From Sphingobium_A sp965228065 (lineage in GTDB: Bacteria; Pseudomonadota; Alphaproteobacteria; Sphingomonadales; Sphingomonadaceae), in NCBI GenBank assembly GCA_965228065.1, contig OZ245788.1, forward strand, positions 3,472,001 through 3,536,000: a stretch of 64,000 nt of DNA. Direction: 5' to 3'. The position numbers and the translations under genes were made by a program. The notes under the pieces are model-generated. The model made no database searches and was not told the origin of the DNA. It saw nothing but the letters and a program-made list of their open reading frames with translations. Shown here in pieces: positions 26,423-34,699 of this stretch (positions are counted from its first letter, which is position 1; each line of letters begins with the position of its first letter).

Positions 26423-27123
26423 CGATCGATCGCGAAACGCTGATGGCCTATGCTGATGGCGAGCTCGACGAACTCACCCGTCGCCGCGTCGAACAGGCGA
26501 TCGCGGTGGATCCGGCGCTGGCCCGGCAGGTCGAGGCTGATCGCGCGCTACGCGCCAGGATCGCCGGGCATTTCGCGCCGATCGCCGACGAGGCGGTGCC
26601 GGAAAAGCTGAGCGCTTTGCTGCAGACCAAAGTCGTCGGGATCGCCGATATGCGCGCACGGCGCCGACCTGCGCAATCTTGGTTGATCAACGCTGCCGCG
26701 ATCGCCGCGACCCTGGTTGTCGGTGTTCTCGTCGGCCGGGGCATCGCGGATGGCGATGCCGGCCCGGTCGGCACCCGCAATGGCGTGACCGTCGCGCAGG
26801 GCAAGCTCGCCGACGCGCTCGACACTCAGCTTGCGTCGGCGCAACCCGCCAATGCCGCCACCCGGATCGGCATCAGCTTCCGTAACGGAGACGGTCGCTA
26901 TTGCCGAACCTTCCAGGGCGGGGGCCTCGATGGTGTCGCCTGTCGCGATCCTCAGGGTTGGCAGATCCGCCATATGGCAAGCGGCACCGGCGGAGGCGCC
27001 ACCGAATATCGCCAGGCAGCATCTGCCGATCCCGCGATCCTGGCCGCGGCGCAGGCGATGATGGCCGGTGCGCCGCTCGATGCGGCAGGCGAAAAAGCCG
27101 CGCGCGATCAGGCCTGGCGATAG
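26419..27123 (+). CDS. Anti-sigma factor (membrane-bound)
   Basis: 234 residues. The N-terminal ~70 residues are a small helical anti-sigma domain without the Cys/His zinc motif (TLMAYADGELDELTRRRVEQAI). One membrane helix at ~88-106 (NAAAIAATLVVGVLVGRGIA) leads to an exported C-terminal domain rich in Gly/Asp (NGDGRYCRTFQGGG) that probably senses the periplasm. It overlaps the ECF gene by 4 bases, the standard arrangement for such pairs. Confidence 0.85.
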   Translation: MTIDRETLMAYADGELDELTRRRVEQAIAVDPALARQVEADRALRARIAGHFAPIADEAVPEKLSALLQTKVVGIADMRARRRPAQSWLINAAAIAATLVVGVLVGRGIADGDAGPVGTRNGVTVAQGKLADALDTQLASAQPANAATRIGISFRNGDGRYCRTFQGGGLDGVACRDPQGWQIRHMASGTGGGATEYRQAASADPAILAAAQAMMAGAPLDAAGEKAARDQAWR

Positions 27124-27130
27124 CGTCCGG

Positions 27131-27535
27131 TCAATCCCGCCGCACCGGAAACAGCGCGCGCAACGCCGGATCGCGTAGCCATAGCCCGCCCCACATGAAC
27201 AGGCCGAGATACAGGCTGAACAGGATGTGGCTGAACAACGGGCTGCCGGCGCGCACCTGCGTCGCCATCGCTCCGCCGAGCAGGCCCATCATCAGCACCG
27301 CGCCGAGCAGGTTCGTGCGCGGCACCAGATAGAGGATCAGGCAGCCGAGCTCGATCAGGCCGATCATGAAGGCATAGCCGGGCGGCCAGCCAAGCGCCGC
27401 CATCGTCTCCTCCGCCACCGGCATACCGAGCAGCTTGGGCGTCACCGACGCGCCGATCATGAACAGCGCGAACAATCCGGTCAGCGCGCGGCCGGTCCAC
27501 AGCATCGCGCCTCCGCTCCTGGTCTCGACGCTCAT
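27131..27535 (-). CDS. DoxX-like membrane protein
   Basis: 134 residues from the ATG at 27535 (ATGA overlap with the upstream VOC gene). Four hydrophobic segments and a TGLFALFMIGASVTPKLLG opening fit the DoxX-like family (DUF DoxX/SURF4). Function unknown; such genes often accompany ArsR-SRPBCC-VOC operons. Last gene of that operon. Confidence 0.82.
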   Translation of the reverse strand: MSVETRSGGAMLWTGRALTGLFALFMIGASVTPKLLGMPVAEETMAALGWPPGYAFMIGLIELGCLILYLVPRTNLLGAVLMMGLLGGAMATQVRAGSPLFSHILFSLYLGLFMWGGLWLRDPALRALFPVRRD

Positions 27536-27963
27536 GACTGGCCTGGCGCCCAGTTTGCGGCCGGTGTGGTGTTGATCATCCAGGGCGTGCCAAACCTGTC
27601 GGTCAGCATGCCGAAGGCGGGCGACCAGAATGTCTCGCCGAACGGCATCATCGTGCTGCCTCCGTCCGCGAGCGCATCGAACACCCGCCGCGCCTCCGTG
27701 CCGTCCTCTGTGTGGTAGGAGACGCTGAAACCGCTCATATCCTGCGCATAGTGGGCCGGGGCATCGCCGCCCATGATCGCCTGGTCGCCGATCTCCAGCC
27801 AGGCATGCATGATCATCGCGGGATCGACGCCGTCCATCGGCATGCCGGGCGGTGCGTCGGCGAACGAGAACATGGCGGTGATCTTGCCGCCCAATATCTC
27901 GGCATAGGCTTCGAAGGCCTGGCGACAATTTCCCTTGAAGACGAGATTGTTGATCAGTTTCAT
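27532..27963 (-). CDS. VOC-family protein (PhnB/glyoxalase-like)
   Basis: 143 residues with the two-fold betaalphabeta pattern of the VOC superfamily (NLVFKGNCRQAFEAYAEILGGKI; SYHTEDGTEARRVFDALADGG; FGTPWMINTTP). The PhnB-like subgroup has unclear enzymology. It sits between the SRPBCC and DoxX genes with 4-base overlaps on both sides. Confidence 0.87.
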   Translation of the reverse strand: MKLINNLVFKGNCRQAFEAYAEILGGKITAMFSFADAPPGMPMDGVDPAMIMHAWLEIGDQAIMGGDAPAHYAQDMSGFSVSYHTEDGTEARRVFDALADGGSTMMPFGETFWSPAFGMLTDRFGTPWMINTTPAANWAPGQS

Positions 27964-28460
27964 CGACGATCCTCCCTTTCCTGTGCCTTCGTTTCGAGCC
28001 AGCGATCGAAGCGGTCGAAGCTGCTGGTCCAGCCATGGAGATGGCCGGCCAGGCTCTGTTCGGATTTCAATCCCTGCTGGGTGAACTCCATGCGCGTGCG
28101 GCCGCCGGGCAGTTCGGCAAGCGCGATGGAGACAAGCGTGTCGACGGGCGGGCCGTCCTCATGATTGTCGCCTTCCCATTTGAAGGTGAAGACGAGCCGC
28201 GCGGGCGGATCTATCTCGCTATAGACGCCGCCCTGCCACAGCAGCGCGCCGGTCTCCGGCGACTTCAGGCAGGCGCGCCAGGCACCGCCGACGCGGAGAT
28301 CCTGTTCGGCATGCACCGCGGGAAACTCGACGGGGCCGAGCCAGGCGATCAACATCTCCGCCTTGGTCCAGGCGAGCCAGATCAGGTCGCGTGGCGCGTC
28401 GAATTCGCGGACGAGTTTGAGCGTCTCGCCGATGGGGTGCGCGTCAGTTCGGGCGGCCAT
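27960..28460 (-). CDS. SRPBCC / AHSA1-like protein
   Basis: 166 residues: FDAPRDLIWLAWTKAEMLIAWLGP, GGAWRACLKSPETG, VYSEIDPPARLVFTF and a C-terminal helix (GHLHGWTSSFDRFDRWLE) are the AHSA1-type Bet v1-like fold, a hydrophobic-ligand-binding or co-chaperone domain. It follows an ArsR regulator with a 17-base overlap; ArsR-SRPBCC pairs are widely conserved, usually with unknown ligand. Confidence 0.87.
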   Translation of the reverse strand: MAARTDAHPIGETLKLVREFDAPRDLIWLAWTKAEMLIAWLGPVEFPAVHAEQDLRVGGAWRACLKSPETGALLWQGGVYSEIDPPARLVFTFKWEGDNHEDGPPVDTLVSIALAELPGGRTRMEFTQQGLKSEQSLAGHLHGWTSSFDRFDRWLETKAQEREDRR

Positions 28461-28791
28461 TGTCGTCGCCAGACTGGATGCGTTTCAGATAGGCGTCGAG
28501 CCGGTCGAAGCTTGCGTCCCAGAATTTGCGATAGCGGTCGAGCCAGTCCGCGACGCCCTTCATCGCCATGGGTTCGAGCCGGGCAGGGCGCCATTGCGCC
28601 GCCTTGCCGCGACTGATCAGTCCCGACCGTTCGAGCACTTTCAGATGCCTGGAGATCGCCGGCAGGCTCATGTCGAACGGCGCCGCAAGGTCGCCGACCG
28701 AGGCCTCTCCCTCGCTCAGCCGGGCCAATATGGCGCGACGGGTGGGGTCGGCAAGTGCGGCGAAGGTGGCACTGAGCGGGTCGGTCTGCAT
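28444..28791 (-). CDS. ArsR-family regulator
   Basis: 115 residues from the ATG at 28791; a TTG at 28827 is less likely. The winged helix (FAALADPTRRAILARLSEGEASVGDLA; MSLPAISRHLKVLERSGLIS) is clear; no metal-binding Cys motif is present, so this is a non-metal ArsR. It heads a four-gene operon (ArsR, SRPBCC, VOC, DoxX). An inverted repeat 13 bases upstream of the start is a likely operator. Confidence 0.9.
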   Translation of the reverse strand: MQTDPLSATFAALADPTRRAILARLSEGEASVGDLAAPFDMSLPAISRHLKVLERSGLISRGKAAQWRPARLEPMAMKGVADWLDRYRKFWDASFDRLDAYLKRIQSGDDNGRPN

Positions 28792-28803
28792 GTGGCGATT
28801 TGT

Positions 28804-28823
28804 ATTTAACCGATATGTTAAAT
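28804..28823. promoter_or_regulatory. Candidate ArsR operator
   Basis: Perfect 7-bp inverted repeat, ATTTAAC (28804-28810) and GTTAAAT (28817-28823), spacer CGATAT, directly upstream of the ArsR gene in an AT-rich spot. Typical size and place for autoregulation. Confidence 0.55.
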
Positions 28824-28887
28824 TCAAGAGAAAACACGACGAGGCCAGAGCCCGGGATTCCAGGCTCGTTTTCCCAAATTGTGATGC

Positions 28888-29460
28888 TCAGTGTGCGATC
28901 GTTCGAAAGAAGCGGACGATGCCGGTGCCAGGGTTGCGATAGCGCCGCGTCGTATCGTCGCAGCGATAGGCGTGGAAATCGCCGGCCGCGATCGTGCGCG
29001 TGCCGTTGGCGAAGGCGATGGCGAGGAGGCCTTCGGTCACGCACACCGTTTCGGTCCAGGCGGGGCCGTGGATGACCGGCGTGTAACTTTCGCCTGGCGC
29101 AAGCGACCAATGCCAGACTTCGACTTCCTGCGTTGTGGCGAAGCTCGACAGCAATATGCCTTTGCTGTCCGGATTGTCGCCGGCCCAGGCCAGCGCCTCG
29201 ATCCGCTCTGGATCGGGGCCGACCGGATCCTGGACGAGATCAGAGAAACGCACGCCGAGTGCTTCGGCCAGTCGATCGAGCGTGGCCAGGCTCACATTGG
29301 CATCGCCTGCCTCGATCCCGGCAATCATGCGGCGGCTGACCGATGAGGCCGTCGCCAGGGCTTCCTGGCTCAGTGCGCGCGCACCCCGATAACGGCGCAG
29401 ATTGTCCGCGACATGCGCAAGCACGGGCGGGCGGGGTTGACTGTGCAATATATTGCTCAT
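28888..29460 (-). CDS. XRE-cupin regulator
   Basis: 190 residues from the ATG at 29460. Residues ~15-70 are an XRE helix-turn-helix (LRRYRGARALSQEALATAS, SRRMIAGIEAGDANVS). The C-terminal half is a cupin (HWSLAPGESYTPVIHGPAWTETVCV; FHAYRCDDTTRRYRNPG) that probably binds a small ligand. It faces an EamA exporter with two palindromes between, so it is most likely that gene's regulator. Confidence 0.9.
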   Translation of the reverse strand: MSNILHSQPRPPVLAHVADNLRRYRGARALSQEALATASSVSRRMIAGIEAGDANVSLATLDRLAEALGVRFSDLVQDPVGPDPERIEALAWAGDNPDSKGILLSSFATTQEVEVWHWSLAPGESYTPVIHGPAWTETVCVTEGLLAIAFANGTRTIAAGDFHAYRCDDTTRRYRNPGTGIVRFFRTIAH

Positions 29461-29485
29461 ACCGGTCTGTGCATTATGCTGCACA
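29442..29485. promoter_or_regulatory. Two palindromes between XRE-cupin and EamA genes
   Basis: 29442-29459 is a near-perfect palindrome (TGxGCAAT / ATTGCxCA) and 29468-29485 has perfect TGTGCA / TGCACA arms. Their centres are 26 bases apart. The first overlaps the start of the XRE gene. They look like two sites for one regulator. Confidence 0.6.
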
Positions 29486-29504
29486 ATCTTCTCAGGGGCA
29501 AGGC

Positions 29505-30386
29505 ATGACCGGGTTGACGAGGGGGGGCATCGTCTACCCCATCCTGCTGTTGCTGATCGCGATGGTCTCGATCCAGGTCGGCGCGACGATCGCCAAGGGT
29601 CTGTTTCCGCTGGTCGGCGCACCGGGCGCGAGTGCGCTGCGACTTGGCCTGGGCGCCGTGATCCTGCTGGCGGTGCTGCGGCCCTGGCGTGCCATGCCTG
29701 GACCCGGAGAGTGGCGGGCGCTGCTGCTCTATGGCGCGGCGCTGGGGTGCATGAACCTGCTCTATTACATGTCGTTGAAGACGGTGCCGATCGGCATCGC
29801 CGTCTCGCTGGAATTTGTCGGCCCGCTGGCGGTCGCGATCTTCGGTTCGCGCCGCGCGCTCGACTTTCTCTGGGTGGCGCTGGCCGCGGCCGGGTTGCTG
29901 CTTCTGCTGCCGATCGGCGTCGGAGCCAGCGACATCGATCCGCTGGGCGCGGCCTATGCGCTGGGTGCGGGGGCCTTCTGGGCGGGTTATATCCTGTTCG
30001 GCAAGAAGGCGGGTGGCGATCTCGGTGCGGGCAGCGTCGCTTGGGGCACGCTGATCGCGGCGCTGCTGGTCGTGCCGGTGGGCGTGGCGGACGCGGGCCT
30101 TGCACTGCTGGATACCGCATTGCTGCCGATGGCGCTGGGTGTCGCTATCCTGTCGACTGCCTTGCCCTATACGCTGGAGATGGCCGCATTGACGCGGATG
30201 CCCACCCAATTGTTCGGCACGCTGATGAGCATCGAGCCGGCGATCGGCGCACTCGCCGGGCTGGCCCTGCTCGGCGAACATCTCGCGCCGCTGCAATGGG
30301 GTGCGATCGCCGCGATCATCGTCGCATCGCTGGGGGCTTCGCTGACGATCGGCGGCGCGGCACAGCCGGTTCCGCCCGCCGATTAA
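29505..30386 (+). CDS. EamA/RhtA-type exporter
   Basis: 293 residues from an ATG at 29505 with CAGGGGC upstream. About ten hydrophobic segments in two EamA repeats; the segment NLLYYMSLKTVPIGIAVSLE and GPLAVAIF are typical for RhtA-like threonine/homoserine exporters. The XRE-cupin neighbour suggests substrate-controlled expression. The export substrate, amino acid or another metabolite, is inferred from the family. Confidence 0.85.
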   Translation: MTGLTRGGIVYPILLLLIAMVSIQVGATIAKGLFPLVGAPGASALRLGLGAVILLAVLRPWRAMPGPGEWRALLLYGAALGCMNLLYYMSLKTVPIGIAVSLEFVGPLAVAIFGSRRALDFLWVALAAAGLLLLLPIGVGASDIDPLGAAYALGAGAFWAGYILFGKKAGGDLGAGSVAWGTLIAALLVVPVGVADAGLALLDTALLPMALGVAILSTALPYTLEMAALTRMPTQLFGTLMSIEPAIGALAGLALLGEHLAPLQWGAIAAIIVASLGASLTIGGAAQPVPPAD

Positions 30387-30436
30387 ACCAGCTTCAATCT
30401 TCTCCTACCTGCGCCAAGCGAGGGGAGGAGAAAGTA

Positions 30437-30453
30437 AGCCGATTCCGGCTTTT
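30437..30453 (+). terminator. Short terminator after the EamA gene
   Basis: AGCCG (30437-30441) and CGGCT (30446-30450) pair across ATTC, followed by TTT. Upstream lies another pair, TTCTCCT / AGGAGAA. Confidence 0.5.
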
Positions 30454-30498
30454 GCGCTGATGCCCGATGCGGCTATGGCACTGGCCGGGGAGAGGGCC

Positions 30499-31767
30499 AT
30501 GTCCACAAAATGCGTATCAGCACCATCCAACCGTCGCATCCTGTTTGCGAGCCTGGTTGGCACGTCGGTCGAGTTCTACGATTTCTATATCTATGCGACC
30601 GCGGCGGCGCTGGTGTTCGGGCCGCTCTTCTTTCCGTCGAGCGATCCGGGCATGGAGATGCTGCTCTCCTATGCCAGCCTCGGCACCGCTTTCATCGCGC
30701 GCCCGGTCGGCGCCTGGGTGTTCGGCCATTATGGCGACCGGATCGGGCGAAAATCGACGCTCGTCGCCTCGCTGATGATGATGGGCGGATCGACGCTGCT
30801 GATCGGATTCCTGCCCACCTATGCGTCGGCGGGCATCTGGGCGCCGATCCTGCTCAACATATTGCGCTTCGGCCAGGGTTTCGGCCTGGGGGGCGAATGG
30901 GGTGGGGCGGCGCTGCTTGCGGTCGAGAATGCCCCGCCGGGCTATCGCGGACGATATGGCATGGTGCCCCAGCTTGGCGCGCCGGTGGGCTTCATCGCCG
31001 CCAACAGTCTGTTCCTGATCCTCGGCACGATGATGACCACCGATCAGTTCTTTGCCTGGGGCTGGCGCATTCCGTTCCTGCTCAGCGTCGTGCTGGTCGG
31101 CGTGGGGCTCTGGGTCCGTCTCAAGATCACCGAAACGCCGGCCTTCGCCGCAGTGCTGGAGGAGGGGCCGCCGCCCGCAGTACCGATGGGCGAATTGTTC
31201 AGGGATCACTGGAAAGTGACGGTTGGCGCCACCTTTGGCGTGATCGCCTGTTTTGCGGTCTATTATCTCACGACTGCTTTCGCGCTTGGCTATGCCACCA
31301 AGACGCTCGGCATCGACCGGCAGGTGTTCCTGTCGATGCAGATCGCCGCGATCCTGTTCATGGGGGTGGGCATCGCTCTGGCGGGCTGGTGGTCCGACAA
31401 GATCGGCGCCGGGCGCGTCCTGATCTACGGCACGATCGCCGCGATCCTGACCGGCCTTCTGCTTGCGCCCGCGCTCGAATCCGGTTCGCTTGTCATCATC
31501 TTCATCGGGCTCAGCTTTTCGCTGCTGGTGATGGGGTTCGTCTATGGCCCGCTGGGCGCATGGCTGCCCGGCCTGTTCCCGGCGCGGGTGCGCTATACCG
31601 GGGTGTCGATGACCTTCAACGTGGCCGGCATCGTCGGTGGCGGGCTGACCCCCGTTGCGGCGCAGGCACTGGCAACGCAGGGCGGGCTGATCTGGGTCGG
31701 GCTGTATCTGGCAGGCGTGTCGTCGATCAGCCTGGTGGCGCTGCTGGCCTTGCGCGCCCGTGATTGA
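30499..31767 (+). CDS. MFS metabolite:proton symporter (MHS family)
   Basis: 422 residues from the ATG at 30499, which has GGGGAGAGGG ahead; an in-frame ATG at 30460 is weaker. Twelve helices; the N-terminal SLVGTSVEFYDFYIYATAAA and GHYGDRIGRKST motifs define the metabolite:H+ symporter group (ProP, KgtP, ShiA). The substrate is probably an organic acid or osmolyte. Single-gene unit bounded by hairpins. Confidence 0.88.
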   Translation: MSTKCVSAPSNRRILFASLVGTSVEFYDFYIYATAAALVFGPLFFPSSDPGMEMLLSYASLGTAFIARPVGAWVFGHYGDRIGRKSTLVASLMMMGGSTLLIGFLPTYASAGIWAPILLNILRFGQGFGLGGEWGGAALLAVENAPPGYRGRYGMVPQLGAPVGFIAANSLFLILGTMMTTDQFFAWGWRIPFLLSVVLVGVGLWVRLKITETPAFAAVLEEGPPPAVPMGELFRDHWKVTVGATFGVIACFAVYYLTTAFALGYATKTLGIDRQVFLSMQIAAILFMGVGIALAGWWSDKIGAGRVLIYGTIAAILTGLLLAPALESGSLVIIFIGLSFSLLVMGFVYGPLGAWLPGLFPARVRYTGVSMTFNVAGIVGGGLTPVAAQALATQGGLIWVGLYLAGVSSISLVALLALRARD

Positions 31768-31788
31768 GCGCGGCTGATTGAGTGATTG

Positions 31789-31818
31789 TCGGGAAAGCGC
31801 GCTTCCGCGCTTTCCCGA
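31789..31818. terminator. Convergent hairpin terminator
   Basis: A perfect 12-bp stem, 31789-31800 with 31807-31818 (TCGGGAAAGCGC), loop GCTTCC, between the convergent MFS and rsmD genes; it abuts the rsmD stop codon. Confidence 0.7.
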
Positions 31819-32355
31819 TCAGTCCAGCGTGAGCAAAGTCAGCTTTGCCTTGCCGTGGATACGGTCGACCACGCAGGTGAAGCCCGGAACCTCTACGGAC
31901 TCGCGTGCGCCGGTCTCCAGGCTGGCCCATGTGCCGGGGGCAATGGCGCCATGCGCGGCAAGCCCCGCCAAGGCCTTCTGGCCAAGTCCGCTGTCATAAG
32001 GCGGATCGAGCAGGACCAGGTCGAACGGGCCGGATAGCGGCGACAGTGCCGACTGGCTGCGGATATCGGCGCGGTCGCCGGCCTTCAGCGCATCGGCATT
32101 GGCGCGCAGTGCGATGATTGCGGTGCGATCCTGCTCGACAAAGGTACAGCGCGCCGCGCCGCGCGACAGTGCCTCCAGCCCGAGTGCGCCGGTGCCCGCG
32201 AAGAGATCGGCGATGCGCAATCCCTCGAAGCTGCCGAGCCGGGCGACCAGCATGGAGAACAGCGCCTCGCGCGTACGATCGGCGGTGGGGCGGGTGGCTT
32301 CGCCCACGGGTGCGCGCAGCACCCGGCCGCGCCAGTCGCCAGCGATTATCCGCAT
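31819..32355 (-). CDS. rsmD: 16S rRNA (guanine-966-N2) methyltransferase
   Basis: 178 residues. Begins with MRIIAGDWRGR, typical of RsmD; SAM-binding loop IADLFAGTGALGLEAL at ~48-62; catalytic DPPY at ~117-120. It methylates G966 of 16S rRNA in the assembled 30S subunit. It follows the pseudouridine synthase on the same strand, 34 bases apart, as often seen. Confidence 0.95.
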   Translation of the reverse strand: MRIIAGDWRGRVLRAPVGEATRPTADRTREALFSMLVARLGSFEGLRIADLFAGTGALGLEALSRGAARCTFVEQDRTAIIALRANADALKAGDRADIRSQSALSPLSGPFDLVLLDPPYDSGLGQKALAGLAAHGAIAPGTWASLETGARESVEVPGFTCVVDRIHGKAKLTLLTLD

Positions 32356-32389
32356 GTCATTGTCCCGGTGTTAAACATGGGCGAGGCTC

Positions 32390-34189
32390 TTACTTCAGCC
32401 CTTTCCGGAACGCGACCAGATCGTGTTGCAGCACTTCATCGACGGCCCCCGGGGGCAGATCACCGAGCGAAAGCGTGCCGTATGAGGTGCGGATCAGGCG
32501 CGATACCTGGAGGCCGAGATGCTCGAGCACGCGACGGACCTCGCGATTCTTGCCTTCGGTCAGCTTCATCTCGACCCAGACATTCGCGCCGGTGCGGCGT
32601 TCCAGATTGGCGTCGATCGATCCGTAGCGCACACCCTCGATCTCGACGCCTTCGATCAGATCCTCGAGCTGCGCCTGGGAAACATTGCCGTATGCGCGTG
32701 CGCGATAGCTGCGGACCACGCCGGAGCGCGGCAATTCCAGCTGCCGCTTGAGCTCACCATCGGTGGTCAGCAGCAGCAGCCCCTCGGTATTGAGATCGAG
32801 CCGGCCGACCGGGATCACGCGCGGCAGATCCTCGGGCAGCTTGTCGTAGATGGTCGGGCGACCGGTGAAATCGCGCTCCGCGGTCAGCAGGCCGGCCGGC
32901 TTGTGATAGCGGAACAGACGCGTCGGCGCCGCGGCATTGACCGGCGTGCCGTCCACCGTGATTCCGGCCAGCGAAGGCAGGATGGTCGCCGGCGTGTCGA
33001 GCGTTGTGCCGTTCAGGGCAATCCGGCCTTCCTCGATCATCCGCTCGATTTCGCGGCGTGAGGCAATGCCTGCGCGTGCGAGCAATTTGGCGATGCGCTG
33101 GCCGGCCTTGGGATCTCCCTGTGGATCGGTCGCCGGGATTGCATTCGGGTCTGCGCTGGGGGCAGCCTTGGCGAAGGGTTTGGTGCCGGTGCTGACACTG
33201 CGCTTTGGCTCCGCCCTGGCATAGGGCTTCGGGCCGGCATCGGTAGCGCGCCGTGCATCGGGTCTGCCAAAAGGCTTCGAACCGGCATCGGCGTCGCGCC
33301 GCGCATCGGGCCTGCCAAAAGGTTTTGAGCCGGTATCGGCACCGCGCCGCGCATCGGATCTGCCAAAGGGCTTCGGGCCGGCATCTGCGCCGCGTCGCGC
33401 ATCGGATCTGCCGAAGGGCTTCGAGCCGGTATCGGCGTCGCGCCGTGCGTCGGATCTGCCGAAGGGCTTCGAGCCGGTATCGGCGTCGCGCCGTGCATCG
33501 GATCTGCCAAAGGGCTTCGCACCGGTATCGGCACCGCGTCGTGCGTCGGATCTGCCGAAGGGCTTCGAGCCGGTATCGGCATCGCGCCGTGCATCGGATC
33601 TGCCAAAGGGCTTCGCACCGGTATCGGCACCGCGTCGTGCGTCGGACCTGCCAAAGGGTTTCGAGCCGGTATCGGCGTCGCGCCGTGCGTCGGATCTGCC
33701 GAAGGGCTTCGATCCGGCATCTGCGCCGCGTCGCCCATCGGGTTTGCCGAAGGGCTTCGATCCGGCATCTGCGCCGCGCCGCGCATCGGATCTGCCAAAG
33801 GGCTTCGAACCGGTATCGGCGTCGCGCCGTGCGTCGGATCTGCCGAAGGGCTTTGAGCCGGCATCTGCGCCGCGTCGCCCATCAGGTTTGCCGAAGGGTT
33901 TCGAACCAGCATCCGCGCCGCGCCGTGCACCGGGCTTGCCATAGGGTTTCGAGTCCGCGTTGCCGCCGCGCTTTGCGTCGGTCTTGGCATAGGGTTTCGA
34001 GCCGGTGTCATCCCGCTTTGGGCCCGCCTTGAAATGAGGCTTGGCACCGTCTTTGGCGCCGAATTTCGCGCCGCCTTTGGTGTCGGATTTGGAGTCTTTT
34101 TTGGGACCGGATTTGCGACCGGGCTTCACGGTATACGGCGGGGGGGGCACGGGCTGACTCCGGAACAAAATGAATCGATGCGCGCTCAT
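32390..34189 (-). CDS. RluB/RsuA-type pseudouridine synthase with long repetitive N-terminal tail
   Basis: 599 residues from the ATG at 34189; the frame is open further but then runs antisense to the response regulator. Residues ~63-350 are 18 copies of a 16-residue unit (consensus GSKPFGRSDARRGADT), basic and probably disordered. Then the S4 domain (RIAKLLARAGIASRREIER, ~358-400) and the catalytic domain with GRLDLNTEGLLLLT (catalytic Asp) and ANVWVEMKLTEGKNREVRR. Such enzymes modify 23S rRNA (RluB, position 2605) or related sites. The tail is far longer than in E. coli RluB; repeat length probably varies between strains. The start is uncertain because the ribosome site is weak. Confidence 0.88.
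   Translation of the reverse strand: MSAHRFILFRSQPVPPPPYTVKPGRKSGPKKDSKSDTKGGAKFGAKDGAKPHFKAGPKRDDTGSKPYAKTDAKRGGNADSKPYGKPGARRGADAGSKPFGKPDGRRGADAGSKPFGRSDARRDADTGSKPFGRSDARRGADAGSKPFGKPDGRRGADAGSKPFGRSDARRDADTGSKPFGRSDARRGADTGAKPFGRSDARRDADTGSKPFGRSDARRGADTGAKPFGRSDARRDADTGSKPFGRSDARRDADTGSKPFGRSDARRGADAGPKPFGRSDARRGADTGSKPFGRPDARRDADAGSKPFGRPDARRATDAGPKPYARAEPKRSVSTGTKPFAKAAPSADPNAIPATDPQGDPKAGQRIAKLLARAGIASRREIERMIEEGRIALNGTTLDTPATILPSLAGITVDGTPVNAAAPTRLFRYHKPAGLLTAERDFTGRPTIYDKLPEDLPRVIPVGRLDLNTEGLLLLTTDGELKRQLELPRSGVVRSYRARAYGNVSQAQLEDLIEGVEIEGVRYGSIDANLERRTGANVWVEMKLTEGKNREVRRVLEHLGLQVSRLIRTSYGTLSLGDLPPGAVDEVLQHDLVAFRKGLK
33140..34003. repeat. 18 tandem 48-bp repeats coding for 16-residue units
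   Basis: The repeats translate as units such as GSKPFGRSDARRDADT, GSKPFGKPDGRRGADA and GPKPYARAEPKRSVST, with edge units more diverged. Copies differ by Ser/Pro/Ala, Asp/Gly and Thr/Ala swaps in recurring combinations, which suggests expansion by unequal exchange of pairs. All six frames stay open here because of the period. Confidence 0.92.
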
Positions 34190-34237
34190 TGGCGAGCGGC
34201 TATGCGCTACGCGTGTCGCGAAAGGACAAGCGCATAG

Positions 34238-34663
34238 ATGCTGTTTGGGCGCAAGCAAAGGCTGATCAATCGGCTGCTCATCGTAGAGGATGAGCCGTTG
34301 GTGGCGTTCGACCTCGAAAATGCTCTGACTCATGCCGGTTACACCGTGGTCGCGACGGTCGATCGGTATCGCGATGCGATGGCGGTGATCGAGTCGGAAC
34401 CCCTCGATCTGATCCTCAGCGACGTGAAACTCACCGGCAGGCGCGATGGCGTCGATCTGGCGCGTGAGGTCAAACCCCGCGGAATCCGGCTGATGTTCGT
34501 GACCGCGAGCTGCCCGATCGATGCGCAGGACCTTTCGATCGGTTGCCTTGCCAAACCCTATGGTCATCGTCAGCTGCTGGAGGCGTTGACCGTGATCGAC
34601 GCGGCATTGCGCGGCGCGCGGCGCAAGGCGACGCCGCCGGGTTTGAGCCTGTACGATATCTGA
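34238..34663 (+). CDS. Stand-alone response-regulator receiver
   Basis: 141 residues: a single receiver domain, acidic pair Glu17-Asp18, phospho-acceptor Asp62 in LILSDVKLTG, Thr89 and Lys106 (CLAKPYG). No output domain follows; it may relay phosphate or bind a partner, as such single-domain regulators do in alphaproteobacterial stress pathways. No kinase gene is adjacent. Confidence 0.85.
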   Translation: MLFGRKQRLINRLLIVEDEPLVAFDLENALTHAGYTVVATVDRYRDAMAVIESEPLDLILSDVKLTGRRDGVDLAREVKPRGIRLMFVTASCPIDAQDLSIGCLAKPYGHRQLLEALTVIDAALRGARRKATPPGLSLYDI

Positions 34664-34699
34664 AAAACATTCTCCCAGCGCTTTGCGCCGGGTGAAAAG

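Noticed and set aside
33140..34003. Considered whether the regular repeats were a CRISPR array
   Set aside because: The units are contiguous 48-bp coding repeats with no unique spacers and lie in frame inside a gene.
33253..34032. Plus-strand Arg/Cys-rich frame across the tandem repeats
   Set aside because: The 48-bp repeat keeps all frames open; the protein has no domain and is antisense to the real gene.
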